A stretch of DNA of 64,000 nt from Luteibacter aegosomaticola (GTDB lineage: Bacteria > Pseudomonadota > Gammaproteobacteria > Xanthomonadales > Rhodanobacteraceae): the NCBI RefSeq assembly GCF_023078475.1, contig NZ_CP095741.1:2790001-2854000 (forward strand), in the 5' to 3' direction. A program made the position numbers and the translations under genes. Positions 45,667-53,968 of this stretch are shown one piece after another (position 1 is the first letter of the stretch; each line of letters begins with the position of its first letter). A model generated the notes under the pieces. It made no database searches and had not been told where the DNA came from. It saw only the letters and a list, made by a program, of their open reading frames with translations.

Positions 45667-46662
45667 TTATCGCGACCCCTGGCGGGCGACGATGCGCACC
45701 TCGGCACCGTGTCGCTCGAGGCGCACCGGCAGGATTTGCGGGAGCGCTTTGGCGAACGCATCGGCGTTGCCCACGGTGAAACTGCCGGTGACATGCAGGC
45801 CACGGGCGGAAGGCGCGACCGCGAGGTGGGTATCGCCGTAACGCTCCAGTTCGGCCACCGCATCCGGCAGCGGCGTGTCATCGAACACCACGCGGCCATC
45901 GCGCCAGGCTTCGCCGGCGCCGTTGGCCAGCCGCGCCGGCAAGCCGAGCGGCGCGACGTGCGCAGCCTGCCCGGCAAGCAGATCCACGCGGCCCTGCCCG
46001 CGCGGGTCGGTGACCTGCACGTGCCCCCGGGTCACGCTGATGTCGGTACCGCACGATACCAGCCCGGTGGGCGTCTCGCGCACGCCAAAGCGGGTGCCCA
46101 CGACGCGGACCTGCGCCGTGGCCGTATGCACGACGAAAGGCCGCGCCACATCGTGGGTGACATCGAACAAGGCCTGCCCCGACGAGAGCGCCACGTCGCG
46201 TCCGCCTTCCGAAAGCCGGACGCTGATCACCGTGCCGGTGTCCAGCCAAACCAGGCTGCCATCGGCCAAGGTCACCTGTCGCTGTTCGCCGCGCGCCGTG
46301 CGGTAGGCCTCGGCCACCGCGGCTGGCGGCGGCATCCGCTCCCACCACACGACGCTGCCCGCCACCGCGACGACAACCGTGGCGGCGGCCACCAGGGCGG
46401 CCCGGCGGAAACGTGCGTTCCGGCGGCGGCGGCGATGGGCCGGGGCCACGTCGTCGAGGAAGGCCCAGGTGCTGCGCAGGCGCGCGAGCGCCACGGCATG
46501 GGCGGGGTCCTCGGCCAGCCACTTCGCAAGGGCCTCGCGTTCCGCGCGCCCGAGGCCACCGTGCGAACGCACGAGCCAAGCGGCCGCGGCCTCGTCGGGC
46601 GAGGTGGCGCGGTCGGTCGGTTCGTCCGGCGACGGCGGGATTCCGTGCATCAGGGGCTCCAT
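45667..46662 (-). CDS. FecR-family anti-sigma factor
   Basis: 331 aa. DUF4880-like N-terminus (AAAWLVRSHGGLGRAEREAL), an Arg-rich stretch, one TM helix (about 88-106), the FecR domain TARGEQRQVTLADGSLVWLD and VGTRFGVRE, and a C-terminal DUF4974-like region that meets the receptor STN domain. It lies 50 bp downstream of the ECF sigma gene. It relays the periplasmic signal from the receptor to the sigma factor. Confidence 0.93.
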   Translation of the reverse strand: MEPLMHGIPPSPDEPTDRATSPDEAAAAWLVRSHGGLGRAEREALAKWLAEDPAHAVALARLRSTWAFLDDVAPAHRRRRRNARFRRAALVAAATVVVAVAGSVVWWERMPPPAAVAEAYRTARGEQRQVTLADGSLVWLDTGTVISVRLSEGGRDVALSSGQALFDVTHDVARPFVVHTATAQVRVVGTRFGVRETPTGLVSCGTDISVTRGHVQVTDPRGQGRVDLLAGQAAHVAPLGLPARLANGAGEAWRDGRVVFDDTPLPDAVAELERYGDTHLAVAPSARGLHVTGSFTVGNADAFAKALPQILPVRLERHGAEVRIVARQGSR

Positions 46663-46712
46663 GGCGTGCAGGGCTGACGCCTTAGCCAGTGAAAACCTGA
46701 CATGGATGCGCC

Positions 46713-47198
46713 TCAGCGGCGATTGTAACGGTCATCGCAGGCGCGGCATGCCAGCAACGCACGGATGATGTGCTTTTCCACCGCATTCCGCGTGATGCCC
46801 ATGCGGGCGGCCACTTCGGCATGGGGAAGCTGTTCGAACTTGTGCAGCACGAACGCCTCGCGGCAACGTGGCGGCAGGCCTTCGATCACGGCAAGCATGG
46901 CGGCCACGTGCTGGCCCGAGGCGGCGGCATTTTCGGGCTGGGAGGCATCGGGCGCGCGTAGGCCGTGCCACTCATCAATATCGGTGTGCTGGCGCACCCG
47001 GGCCCGTCGGTGCCGGTCGACCAGCAGGTTGCGCGCCACCCGATAGAGCAGGCTGCGGAAATCGCGCGTTTCGCGACCAGCGGCCTGGGCGCCCAGCGCG
47101 CGGGCATACGCCTCCTGGGCGAGATCGCCGGCGGCGTCGCCATCGTGCAGTTGCCCGCGAAGGAACCCCCACAGCTCGTTGTAGTAGCGCTCGACCAC
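46713..47198 (-). CDS. FecI-like ECF sigma factor
   Basis: 161 aa. Region 2 with GDAAGDLAQEAYARALG and SLLYRVARNLLVDRHRRARV; region 4 with LPPRCREAFVLHKFEQLPHA and ARMGITRNAVEKHI. It starts at GTG 47198 just inside a Fur-box-like palindrome. It should direct transcription of the receptor operon when iron is scarce and the siderophore is present. Confidence 0.93.
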   Translation of the reverse strand: MVERYYNELWGFLRGQLHDGDAAGDLAQEAYARALGAQAAGRETRDFRSLLYRVARNLLVDRHRRARVRQHTDIDEWHGLRAPDASQPENAAASGQHVAAMLAVIEGLPPRCREAFVLHKFEQLPHAEVAARMGITRNAVEKHIIRALLACRACDDRYNRR

Positions 47199-47207
47199 GG
47201 CCGGTTA

Positions 47208-47229
47208 CATGCGAATGATTCTCGCTATT
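47208..47229 (-). promoter_or_regulatory. Fur-box-like palindrome before fecI-like gene
   Basis: On the minus strand GCGAGAATCATTCGC (47211-47225) is a near-perfect palindrome resembling the Fur consensus core GATAATCATTATC, about 15 bases upstream of GTG 47198. TACAAT at 47228-47233 is a possible -10 overlapping it. Repression by Fur-Fe2+ under iron sufficiency is inferred. Confidence 0.65.
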
Positions 47230-47896
47230 GTACTGAACTGATGTGGGTCTGCTACGTCCTTCCTTGCCGCCCATCGCCTGCGACAGTCCCGCCCGAAAGG
47301 TCCCATGCGTTCACGCCATCGTGGGTGTGGCCCGCAAGGAGAACACGGAGGTTGGGATGACGGCCAGACTGGACAACGGAGGCAACGGGCGGGGCGAGCG
47401 GCGTCCTCGGTGCATGCCTGCTTTTTTGGCACGGCAATCCGCCGCAGCAAGTTCTGGGCACCGGGTCCAACGAAGCGCGACCCAACGTCGCTGGCTGTTG
47501 TCACCCGCTCTCCGCTGGCGCTGCCCAGCGGGCACCAGACCATGACCCGTCGCCAACGCAGAGTACTCCCTGCGGCGAATGGAACTGACAGCGCGATCGC
47601 ATCAATCCGGTCGCCCAGGTTCCCTACCCAATGGATGGACGCGAGCGCACCGGACAACCACGGCCTGGACGTTTCCCCGGAAGTGTCGGACGTGCCCGTT
47701 GCAGCCGCCAGACTCCGACACCTCGCCGCGGAGAGGACCGGCCTCCCTGCGGTGGCGCCCGGGAACGCTGCGGCCGCAAGGCAACCTGCGGCATCGCACA
47801 GCCGGCTTGGTACGAGCGTGTCTTGTGCACGTTTCAAGAATCCGCCCCTTGGCAATTAGAGGTCCGTGCCGCAAGACCTATCCCATTCCATTCCCG
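47230..47896. other. Gap without gene
   Basis: About 670 bases upstream of the sigma gene. Frames on both strands are Arg/Pro/Ser-rich and show no domain. Confidence 0.4.
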
Positions 47897-48200
47897 ATGG
47901 CGACATCCCTGCCCAACGCCCGCGTCGCCAAATCTCCGCACCCTGTGCCAGTTCCACCGACCGCAGGCACTCAGCGACGCCAACTGCCTCGCGGGCGCTT
48001 CGTTCCGTCAATGACGCCCGAGCGGCTTGCGGGCGTGGTCAATGACGGGGAGATGTCCGATGTCCTCGCCCAATCGCTCGAAGACATCATGGGAGCCAGG
48101 GCACCGGTTGGACGAAACCCTGCGTGATGCACTGGAACGCGCGCCACCTGCTCGCTGGACAAGTCCGCCAGACCGAATCGCCCTCGGCCATCGCCCGGAC
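47897..48200 (+). pseudogene. Frameshifted XRE-like mini-protein
   Basis: ATG 47897 begins a frame with VPSMTPERLAGVVNDGEMSD then VLAQSLEDIMG, closely matching MTPERLRALLAGSPMPDFLA and VEHLMG of the protein at 16566. At about 48090 the homology moves to another frame (GHRLDETLRDALERA, matching the W-L-D-E end), so a one-base indel broke it. The upstream frame stops at 48127, leaving a possible 76-aa product. Confidence 0.6.
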
Positions 48201-48344
48201 GCTCGGCTCCCAGTGTGCGTTGCCCGTCGTCCGACACCTGAGGCCCCGCTGACGCACCTTCAATGCGCCAAGGGGTGCCTCGACGAGGCCGACCGGGATG
48301 TGCTCCCAGCAAAGCCAGGACGGGAAACCAAAGGAGCCGGAGGT

Positions 48345-49067
48345 CTAGCTGGTGCTCGGGCCACTGGCAAGATCAAGCGCCGCCAGCAACTGGCGCCGCT
48401 GATGGGGTTTGGCGAGCACGAACGTGCCCTCGGGCATCTTAAGCTTTGCGGTCTCATGGCGACCGGTGAGGACGACAATGCCGGTTTGCGGCCATCGCTG
48501 GCGGACGAACCCGGCAAGCTCGAGGCCGTGACCGTCCTCCATGAGGTCGATGTCGGCGAGGACGACATCAATGGCGCCTGCCTCCAACGCCCTGGCTGCC
48601 GCATCACCCCCCGTAACCCCAGTCACCTGCCACGCGGCACCTGCCAGAAGCTCGGAGGTGACCTCACGAAGAACCTCGTCCGCCTCGACCACGAGTACCC
48701 GACGCCTGCCGGCCTGCGGCGTCACCGCCAATACGGGAGCGTCCGGCCGCCGGGTATTCGGGCCGGTAATGGCCCGTTTGCTGACCTCCAGCACCATTGT
48801 GCGCACGGCATGGCACCGGGCACGCGCGTTGGAGGCCGAGGCGAAAAACAGGACGTGGTCGTCCTCGATGGATACCAGGGCATCGGTCAGGCTCGTGCGA
48901 AGGCGGGCTGCCTCGACGGCAAAGGCATCGAGCCAGAGGTCGGAGGGCGGCCGGCTCAGGAGGCCGACGATGGGCGCGTCGCGCACCACGTCCACCACCG
49001 CCTTGAGCGGGGGAACCTCAAATCCGACAATGCGGGGCATCTGGCGGAGGGGCATGATGGCGGGCAC
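48345..49067 (-). CDS. Response regulator with unknown N-terminal domain
   Basis: 240 aa, paralogue of 17313. N-domain RIVGFEVPPLKAVVDVVRDA...HVLFFASA; receiver 121-235 with phosphoacceptor Asp172 in VLADIDL, Thr in VVLTGRH and Lys in LAKPHQRRQLL. The acidic pocket reads VVEADE, so one of the two Mg-binding acids is Ala; phosphorylation may be weakened. The GTG start at 49067 directly abuts the DUF2188-like stop (TAAGTG). No output domain. Confidence 0.83.
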   Translation of the reverse strand: MPAIMPLRQMPRIVGFEVPPLKAVVDVVRDAPIVGLLSRPPSDLWLDAFAVEAARLRTSLTDALVSIEDDHVLFFASASNARARCHAVRTMVLEVSKRAITGPNTRRPDAPVLAVTPQAGRRRVLVVEADEVLREVTSELLAGAAWQVTGVTGGDAAARALEAGAIDVVLADIDLMEDGHGLELAGFVRQRWPQTGIVVLTGRHETAKLKMPEGTFVLAKPHQRRQLLAALDLASGPSTS

Positions 49068-49280
49068 TTACTCCCGAATAACGTGCCACGCACCGCCCGC
49101 ATCCTCTTGGAAGACTGTGACCTCGTCGCCCATCTCCTCCATGACCCGTGCCCGTTCGCAGGCAGCGTGCAGGGCGAGAAGACCGTCGGTATAGGAGTCC
49201 CCATCCGTACCGTTGATCGACACATGCCAGGTCCGCGTGTTGTGCGCGGGATACATGATGTAGATGCGCGCGTGCGCCAT
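49068..49280 (-). CDS. DUF2188-like small protein
   Basis: 70 aa: IYIMYPAHNTRTWHVSINGT, DGDSYTDGLLALHAACERAR and an acidic strand EVTVFQEDAGGAWHVIRE. About 65 percent identical to the protein at 18101. It is coupled to the REC gene with no intergenic gap, and the whole pair is duplicated at 17313-18313. Start ATG 49280. Confidence 0.8.
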   Translation of the reverse strand: MAHARIYIMYPAHNTRTWHVSINGTDGDSYTDGLLALHAACERARVMEEMGDEVTVFQEDAGGAWHVIRE

Positions 49281-49317
49281 TGATCACTCCAGTAATGAGA
49301 GGCGCAACCCTGCCAGA

Positions 49318-49347
49318 AATAAAAAGCCCCTGCTCAGGTCAGGGGCT
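49318..49347 (-). terminator. Rho-independent terminator of yoaK-like gene
   Basis: AGCCCCTG and CAGGGGCT form an 8-bp stem with a 7-base loop; on the minus strand it is followed by TTTTT (49325-49321). It lies between the stop of the DUF1275 gene (49446) and the DUF2188-like start (49280), separating the two units. Confidence 0.85.
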
Positions 49348-49445
49348 CGGGCGACACGCTCCGGGGGTGGAAGAGCATGCCACAGGGCCATGGTCGTATC
49401 CGGGAGGTCATTGTTTTGTGATGATGACCGAAAGATCGATTCTGC

Positions 49446-50120
49446 TCACGGGCTCTGGGCGCGCGCGGCGTGCCGAATGGACAGACCCAAGGTCGCTGCA
49501 GCAACGACGCCGGCCACCGTCGCTGGAAACCAGAGGATCGAAAGTCCCGCCGTCGTGAACCCTGCGGCGGCCAGCACGCCACCGGCAAGGAAACCGGCAA
49601 TGACTGTGACGCACAGTCCCACGCGTCGCCGATCCCAATTCAAACCGCCCAAGGATTGCCCCACCGCGACAGCAGCGTCCGTGAACATGCCGGTCAGATG
49701 CGACGTGCGCAGCAAAGCGCCGGAGACAACCGTGGTCAGGCCGTTTTGCAGACCCATGGCGAGGGCAAGGCACGCAAGGCTGGACAACCGGGAAAGATCC
49801 TTGTCGGCCGCAACCGCGATGAGGCATGCCTCGCAGGCAAGCAGCACCGATGCGCGACCGGTGGGGACCCACCTCGGCAGACGGTGGACATAGCCACTCG
49901 CTGCGCAACCAAGGCAATACAGGCAGATGACAAGCGCAGCATGGGCGAGCAAGGCCGCATCATGACGGCCAACACCAGCGGCGGCTTCCGTGGTCACCCC
50001 TGTCAGGTGGGTGATGCCGCCATGGCGGAGAAACAGGAGCGCGGTGACGTTGACGGAACCCGCAACCATGGGCAGCAGGAGAACCCACAACCACGTCCAG
50101 CGGGGAAACACCGGGACCAT
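49446..50120 (-). CDS. DUF1275 (YoaK-like) membrane protein
   Basis: 224 aa with six to seven TM helices: LWVLLLPMVAGSVNVTALLF, then HGGITHLTGVTTEAA, and internal MGLQNGLTTVVSGALLRTSH followed by LTGMFTDAAVAVG, the two DUF1275 repeats. Function unproven; the fold resembles transporters. A terminator follows at 49318. Confidence 0.9.
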   Translation of the reverse strand: MVPVFPRWTWLWVLLLPMVAGSVNVTALLFLRHGGITHLTGVTTEAAAGVGRHDAALLAHAALVICLYCLGCAASGYVHRLPRWVPTGRASVLLACEACLIAVAADKDLSRLSSLACLALAMGLQNGLTTVVSGALLRTSHLTGMFTDAAVAVGQSLGGLNWDRRRVGLCVTVIAGFLAGGVLAAAGFTTAGLSILWFPATVAGVVAAATLGLSIRHAARAQSP

Positions 50121-50612
50121 TTGTCCCTCCTATGACTGAATTCACCGTTGGTCAGCATCCCCAAGTTCGACAGCGACGTAAAGGTGTGGCGCCCAGCAAC
50201 TGCCGCGATGAAGGCGGCACCGGCACCTCGGGGCGCGTCCAGAGCGCAAAAACGCCCGGGGTCGCTGACAAGTATCCTGTACCCCTTGATGCAGGTCCCC
50301 AAGGGCGCGTTGACGGTCTTTGTCCGGCGCCCGACGTCGGCTACCCTTGGTGGGCCATTCGTGAGAATCGCACGCCCCTACGGGGGCATCCCCTACTGAC
50401 CACGGATTGGTCCGGCCTGCGCGCCTTCCTGGGCGCGGGCTGTCTACGGGCGATGGCGGCGCAAGTCGACGGTAGCGTGACGGAACGCGACATGAGGAGT
50501 GTTGCGTACATCGAAAGAGTTCCTTGTCTGGCTTGTCATTTGCCGACGCGCTCCACTCGATAGTTCCGTCGGCCCCGAAGCGCCATGTGCCGATCCCGAG
50601 AACCTCACGTCG
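50121..50612. other. Gap without secure gene
   Basis: 492 bases. A TTG-started plus frame at 50148-50399 has GC-rich third positions but no domain or Shine-Dalgarno; not called. Confidence 0.35.
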
Positions 50613-51473
50613 TCAAGCCAAGGCCTTCCGCGTCCGGGAGCGCCGGGCCCACCAGACATACGCAGTGGCGACAAGGGCAACGGTCACCGCCATGCCGGCG
50701 CCGAACTCGGTGGTTACCCAGGGCGCCCGACCTGTATGCGAGGTCATGGCATCAAGAACGCCCTGCACGAGGGTGTTGTGGCTTGCGTGCACAATGACGC
50801 ACGGCCAGACGCTGCCGGTGACGAGCCGCATCCAGGACAGCAAGACGCCGAGGGAAATGACCATGAGGGTGAAGCAGACGGTCGCGTAGAGATGAGCCGT
50901 ACCCGCGTTGTACCCTGCGCCAAGAAGCATCGGGTAGTGCCAGACCGCCCAGATCGCTCCCACAATGAGGCCCGAGGCGGTGGGCCCCAAGCGTGAAGTG
51001 AATGCCGGCGCAAGGAAGCCACGCCAACCGAGCTCCTCGCCGAGAGCCCACATGATCGTCGAGAGAAGTCCGAAGGTGAGCGTCGAAGGCACGCCAAACG
51101 CCATTGCAAAAAGGCCCTGGTGGGCCTCCATGCGATACGGCCCCGCCTGCGCCCGAGCGAAAACGGCCCAGTCAAACGCGTCCTTGACGAGGATCCAGGT
51201 CACGACATAGACGGGAACGGCATACAACCATGGGGCAAAGTAGCCCACCCACACCGACTTTCCCTCGGGTAAACAGAGCCCGAGCTCTTCAGACGACACC
51301 CTGAAGCGAAATGCAGTCAGGATTGCCGCAATCCCAGGACACCACATCACCATCCGGGAGAGCATCGCCGTGCTCGCCCCCGCATGCCATGCAAGGAGAT
51401 CCACCGGTGCGCTCAGGACGACCAGCCATGCGAGGAAGAAGGCGACCGGCTTCCATGTGGACTTGGTTTGCAC
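50613..51473 (-). CDS. CPBP intramembrane metalloprotease
   Basis: About 286 aa, eight TM segments. CPBP/CAAX motifs: LGEELGWRGFLAPAF (catalytic Glu-Glu and Arg), IWAVWHYPMLL (His) and VHASHNTLVQ (His-x-x-x-Asn). TGGAG lies 7 bases before a GTG at 51473; the frame is open to 51536. Abi/CAAX-type proteases may cleave prenylated or small membrane peptides. Substrate unknown; no peptide operon adjoins it. Confidence 0.88.
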   Translation of the reverse strand: MQTKSTWKPVAFFLAWLVVLSAPVDLLAWHAGASTAMLSRMVMWCPGIAAILTAFRFRVSSEELGLCLPEGKSVWVGYFAPWLYAVPVYVVTWILVKDAFDWAVFARAQAGPYRMEAHQGLFAMAFGVPSTLTFGLLSTIMWALGEELGWRGFLAPAFTSRLGPTASGLIVGAIWAVWHYPMLLGAGYNAGTAHLYATVCFTLMVISLGVLLSWMRLVTGSVWPCVIVHASHNTLVQGVLDAMTSHTGRAPWVTTEFGAGMAVTVALVATAYVWWARRSRTRKALA

Positions 51474-52268
51474 GCTGACTCCAGATAGACGGACAGGCAC
51501 ATTGTGACGGCGTTGCGAATGTGCGCCCTGTGCCATTCGTCCACCGGAAGCGGACGGCGCCCGCGACTAGCGAGCCAACGTCCCGGCCCCCTCCCCGTAC
51601 TTCGCTCAACGGGCTGGGGTAAGTGGAGGTGGGCTCCTCGCCCTGCCCCGTCAACGAGGCCGGCTTAAAGCGGCCATGGCGCGCGACTTCGGCCGGTGCC
51701 ATTCCGGGGCGCATCGGGCTTCCACGACGCGCCTGCAGGACCCGCTGGTCACCGCGACGGTCATGACAGTCTCCGACGTGATCGCTGTCGCGCTGCCAAT
51801 GGCCTTGGAAGCCTCAGCATCGAGCGGTCGCATCGCGGCAAGGGTTCACAACCGACAGGCCGCAGCAACACGACCATGCCCTCGGTTACTCCCTCCGGCA
51901 ATCCGGCGCAGCGTCGAGTCCTCGGCAGCAACACAAGTACAATGCGTGCCGATGCGGGTTGCGTTGAAATCGTCGCCATCGCCGCGTCGACTTCGCCACA
52001 GCGTCCATACCCAATCCGGCGAACCGGCCGATAACGTCCCCATTGATGATCGTCATTCGGGAAAGCGTGCCCGAGATCACGGGTCGTCGCACGGGTCGCC
52101 GAAGGTCGTCCCGCGCGCCCCCGCCGCCGGATACGCGTCCAAGGCGCCAGCGCTACGCCATTCGAGGTGGAACGCATCCGCCGCGTCATCGCGCGCATGC
52201 AGATCCTTCACATAGCGTTGCGACCTGTGTACCCAACGTTGATGATCCACCGTGAGTCCGAACGCAAA
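51474..52268. other. Gap without gene
   Basis: About 0.8 kb between the CPBP protease and an XRE-like gene. Only Arg/Ser/Pro-rich frames on both strands; no relic recognised. Confidence 0.4.
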
Positions 52269-52541
52269 ATGTCGTCTCCTCTCAATGATAGTCCGCCGGC
52301 CGAATCAGCGCTGCGTTCAAGGCGCCTCGACCGTCTTCTCGCCCGGCTTGATGCCGAAGGTTCACTGTCCCTTCGAGCGAAGGCTGAGCGTCTCGGCGTG
52401 CCGGTCGGCGCGTTGCGAAATTATGCGGACGGCTTTCCGATGCCCGATGACGTGGCGAGAGACATAGAATGGACCCTTCACCTAACCAATGGCTGGCTCG
52501 ATGGGAGGCTCGACTCCATCGAAGGCCCCGCCCCCCTCTAA
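52269..52541 (+). CDS. XRE-like mini-protein (intact)
   Basis: 90 aa, the clearest member of the local family: RRLDRLLARLDAEGSLSLRA, KAERLGVPVGALRNYADGFP and PDDVARDIEWTLHLTNGWLD. This is the NL-x-x-L helix, HTH turn and R-x-I-E...G-W-L-D of small XRE repressors. ATG 52269 chosen; the frame is open to 52167. No adjacent target gene. DNA binding is inferred. Confidence 0.75.
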   Translation: MSSPLNDSPPAESALRSRRLDRLLARLDAEGSLSLRAKAERLGVPVGALRNYADGFPMPDDVARDIEWTLHLTNGWLDGRLDSIEGPAPL

Positions 52542-53051
52542 CCATTTCTCTCCTGCGTCGCTCCGCTGCCGCTGCCCCATAGGTATGTTGCGCGAAACGC
52601 TCGTCTGTCCAAGGGACCGTCCTCGGGCACGGCTGTGAAAAGCGTGCCCCGCCCGGCAAGCCTGTGGCTCAGGGAAGACCAACACCGGTTGGGACGCAGC
52701 TTCTCGACGACCTCGACCGTTCCGCTTCACCGTGGCAATAAGTCCCGCATGGCCCACAGGTCGCCGTGGACGGCGCGCGGGATGCTGTTGAGCCGAGCAT
52801 GATGCAGGCTACGTTTCGCTCCACGCCTTCACCGGCAAAGACAGCATGGCGTGATGGGCGAGCGGTGGCGCTGGGGAGGCGCTTTCTGAGGCAATTCGTG
52901 GGGCTTGTCTGGGGCCGGAGGCTGCCTGTGGGGTGCGGTCGAACCAACGACGGGAGATTGCTCCGGGCCGTCAAGAGGCTCGCGTGGATGGGCGATTCGC
53001 TCTTGCGCGACGACGGAGGGAGCCGCAAATGCGCGGCCCCCGGGATGTGGG
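52542..53051. other. Gap without gene
   Basis: 510 bases without a domain on either strand. Confidence 0.4.
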
Positions 53052-53954
53052 TCATGGGAGCGGATTGCCACCCGTCACCCCGTAGGTCTCGCCGGTGATG
53101 AAACTTGATTCGTTCGAGGCAAGGAGCACATAGACCGGTGCACACTCAACAGGCTGGCCGGGACGCTTCAGGGGAACCTGAGCTCCGAAGTGCTTGAGCT
53201 TCTCCATCGGCTGGCCACCCGACGGTTGGAGGGCGGTCCACACGGGACCAGGTGCCACGGCATTGACCCGAATCCCGCGCTCCGCCACCTGACCCGCAAG
53301 GGCCTTGGTAAACGCCACGATGGCAGCCTTCGTCGAGGCATAGTCGAGCAGGATGGCAGAGGGATCGTAGCTCTGGATGGAAGCGGTATTGACGATGGTG
53401 CTCCCGGCCGGCATCACCTCAAGCGCCGCCTTGCACAACCAGAACAGCCCGTAGACATTGGTCTTGAAGGTGGCATCGAATTGCTCGGTGGTGATGTCTT
53501 CAATGGATTGCTGGTGCGTTTGCTTGCCTGCGACGTTGGCAAGGATATCGAGACCACCCATCGCGTCACTCGCCTGTTTGACCAGCGACCGGCAAAACGC
53601 CTCGTCTTTCAGATCACCCGGGATACCCTTGGCAACAACGCCTTCCTTCTCCAGCAGGGCCACGACCTCCTTGCCGTCTTCCTCCTCCTCGGGGAGATAG
53701 TTGATGACGACGTGCGCGCCCTCTCGTGCAAACGCAATCGCCGCTGCGCGACCAATGCCACTGTCACCGCCCGTGACCAAGGCCCGGCGCCCTGCCAACC
53801 GACCGTGGCCCGTATAGCTGGTCTCCCCGTGGTCAGCCGGAGGCTTCAACTTGTGAACCGTGCCGGGGGCACTTTGCTTGGGCGTATCAAACGGCGGGCC
53901 GGGATACTGTGTGACGGGATTCACGAGCACAGGGCTCTTCTTTTCGTTGCTCAT
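53052..53954 (-). CDS. SDR oxidoreductase (YghA-like)
   Basis: 300 aa. The 45-residue N-terminal extension rich in Pro (VTQYPGPPF) is typical of YghA-type SDRs. Rossmann motif TGGDSGIGRAAAIAFA, catalytic Ser in NTASIQSY and Tyr-x-x-x-Lys in DYASTKAAIVAF, then NAVAPGPVWT. NAD(P)H-dependent reduction of an unknown aldehyde or ketone. It starts at 53954, 14 bp after the dehydrogenase upstream, so the two form an operon. Confidence 0.92.
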   Translation of the reverse strand: MSNEKKSPVLVNPVTQYPGPPFDTPKQSAPGTVHKLKPPADHGETSYTGHGRLAGRRALVTGGDSGIGRAAAIAFAREGAHVVINYLPEEEEDGKEVVALLEKEGVVAKGIPGDLKDEAFCRSLVKQASDAMGGLDILANVAGKQTHQQSIEDITTEQFDATFKTNVYGLFWLCKAALEVMPAGSTIVNTASIQSYDPSAILLDYASTKAAIVAFTKALAGQVAERGIRVNAVAPGPVWTALQPSGGQPMEKLKHFGAQVPLKRPGQPVECAPVYVLLASNESSFITGETYGVTGGNPLP

Positions 53955-53968
53955 GGATATTCCTTTGG

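Noticed and set aside
50148..50399. 83-aa plus-strand frame starting at TTG
   Set aside because: Third positions are GC-rich, but there is no Shine-Dalgarno, family or partner; insufficient evidence.
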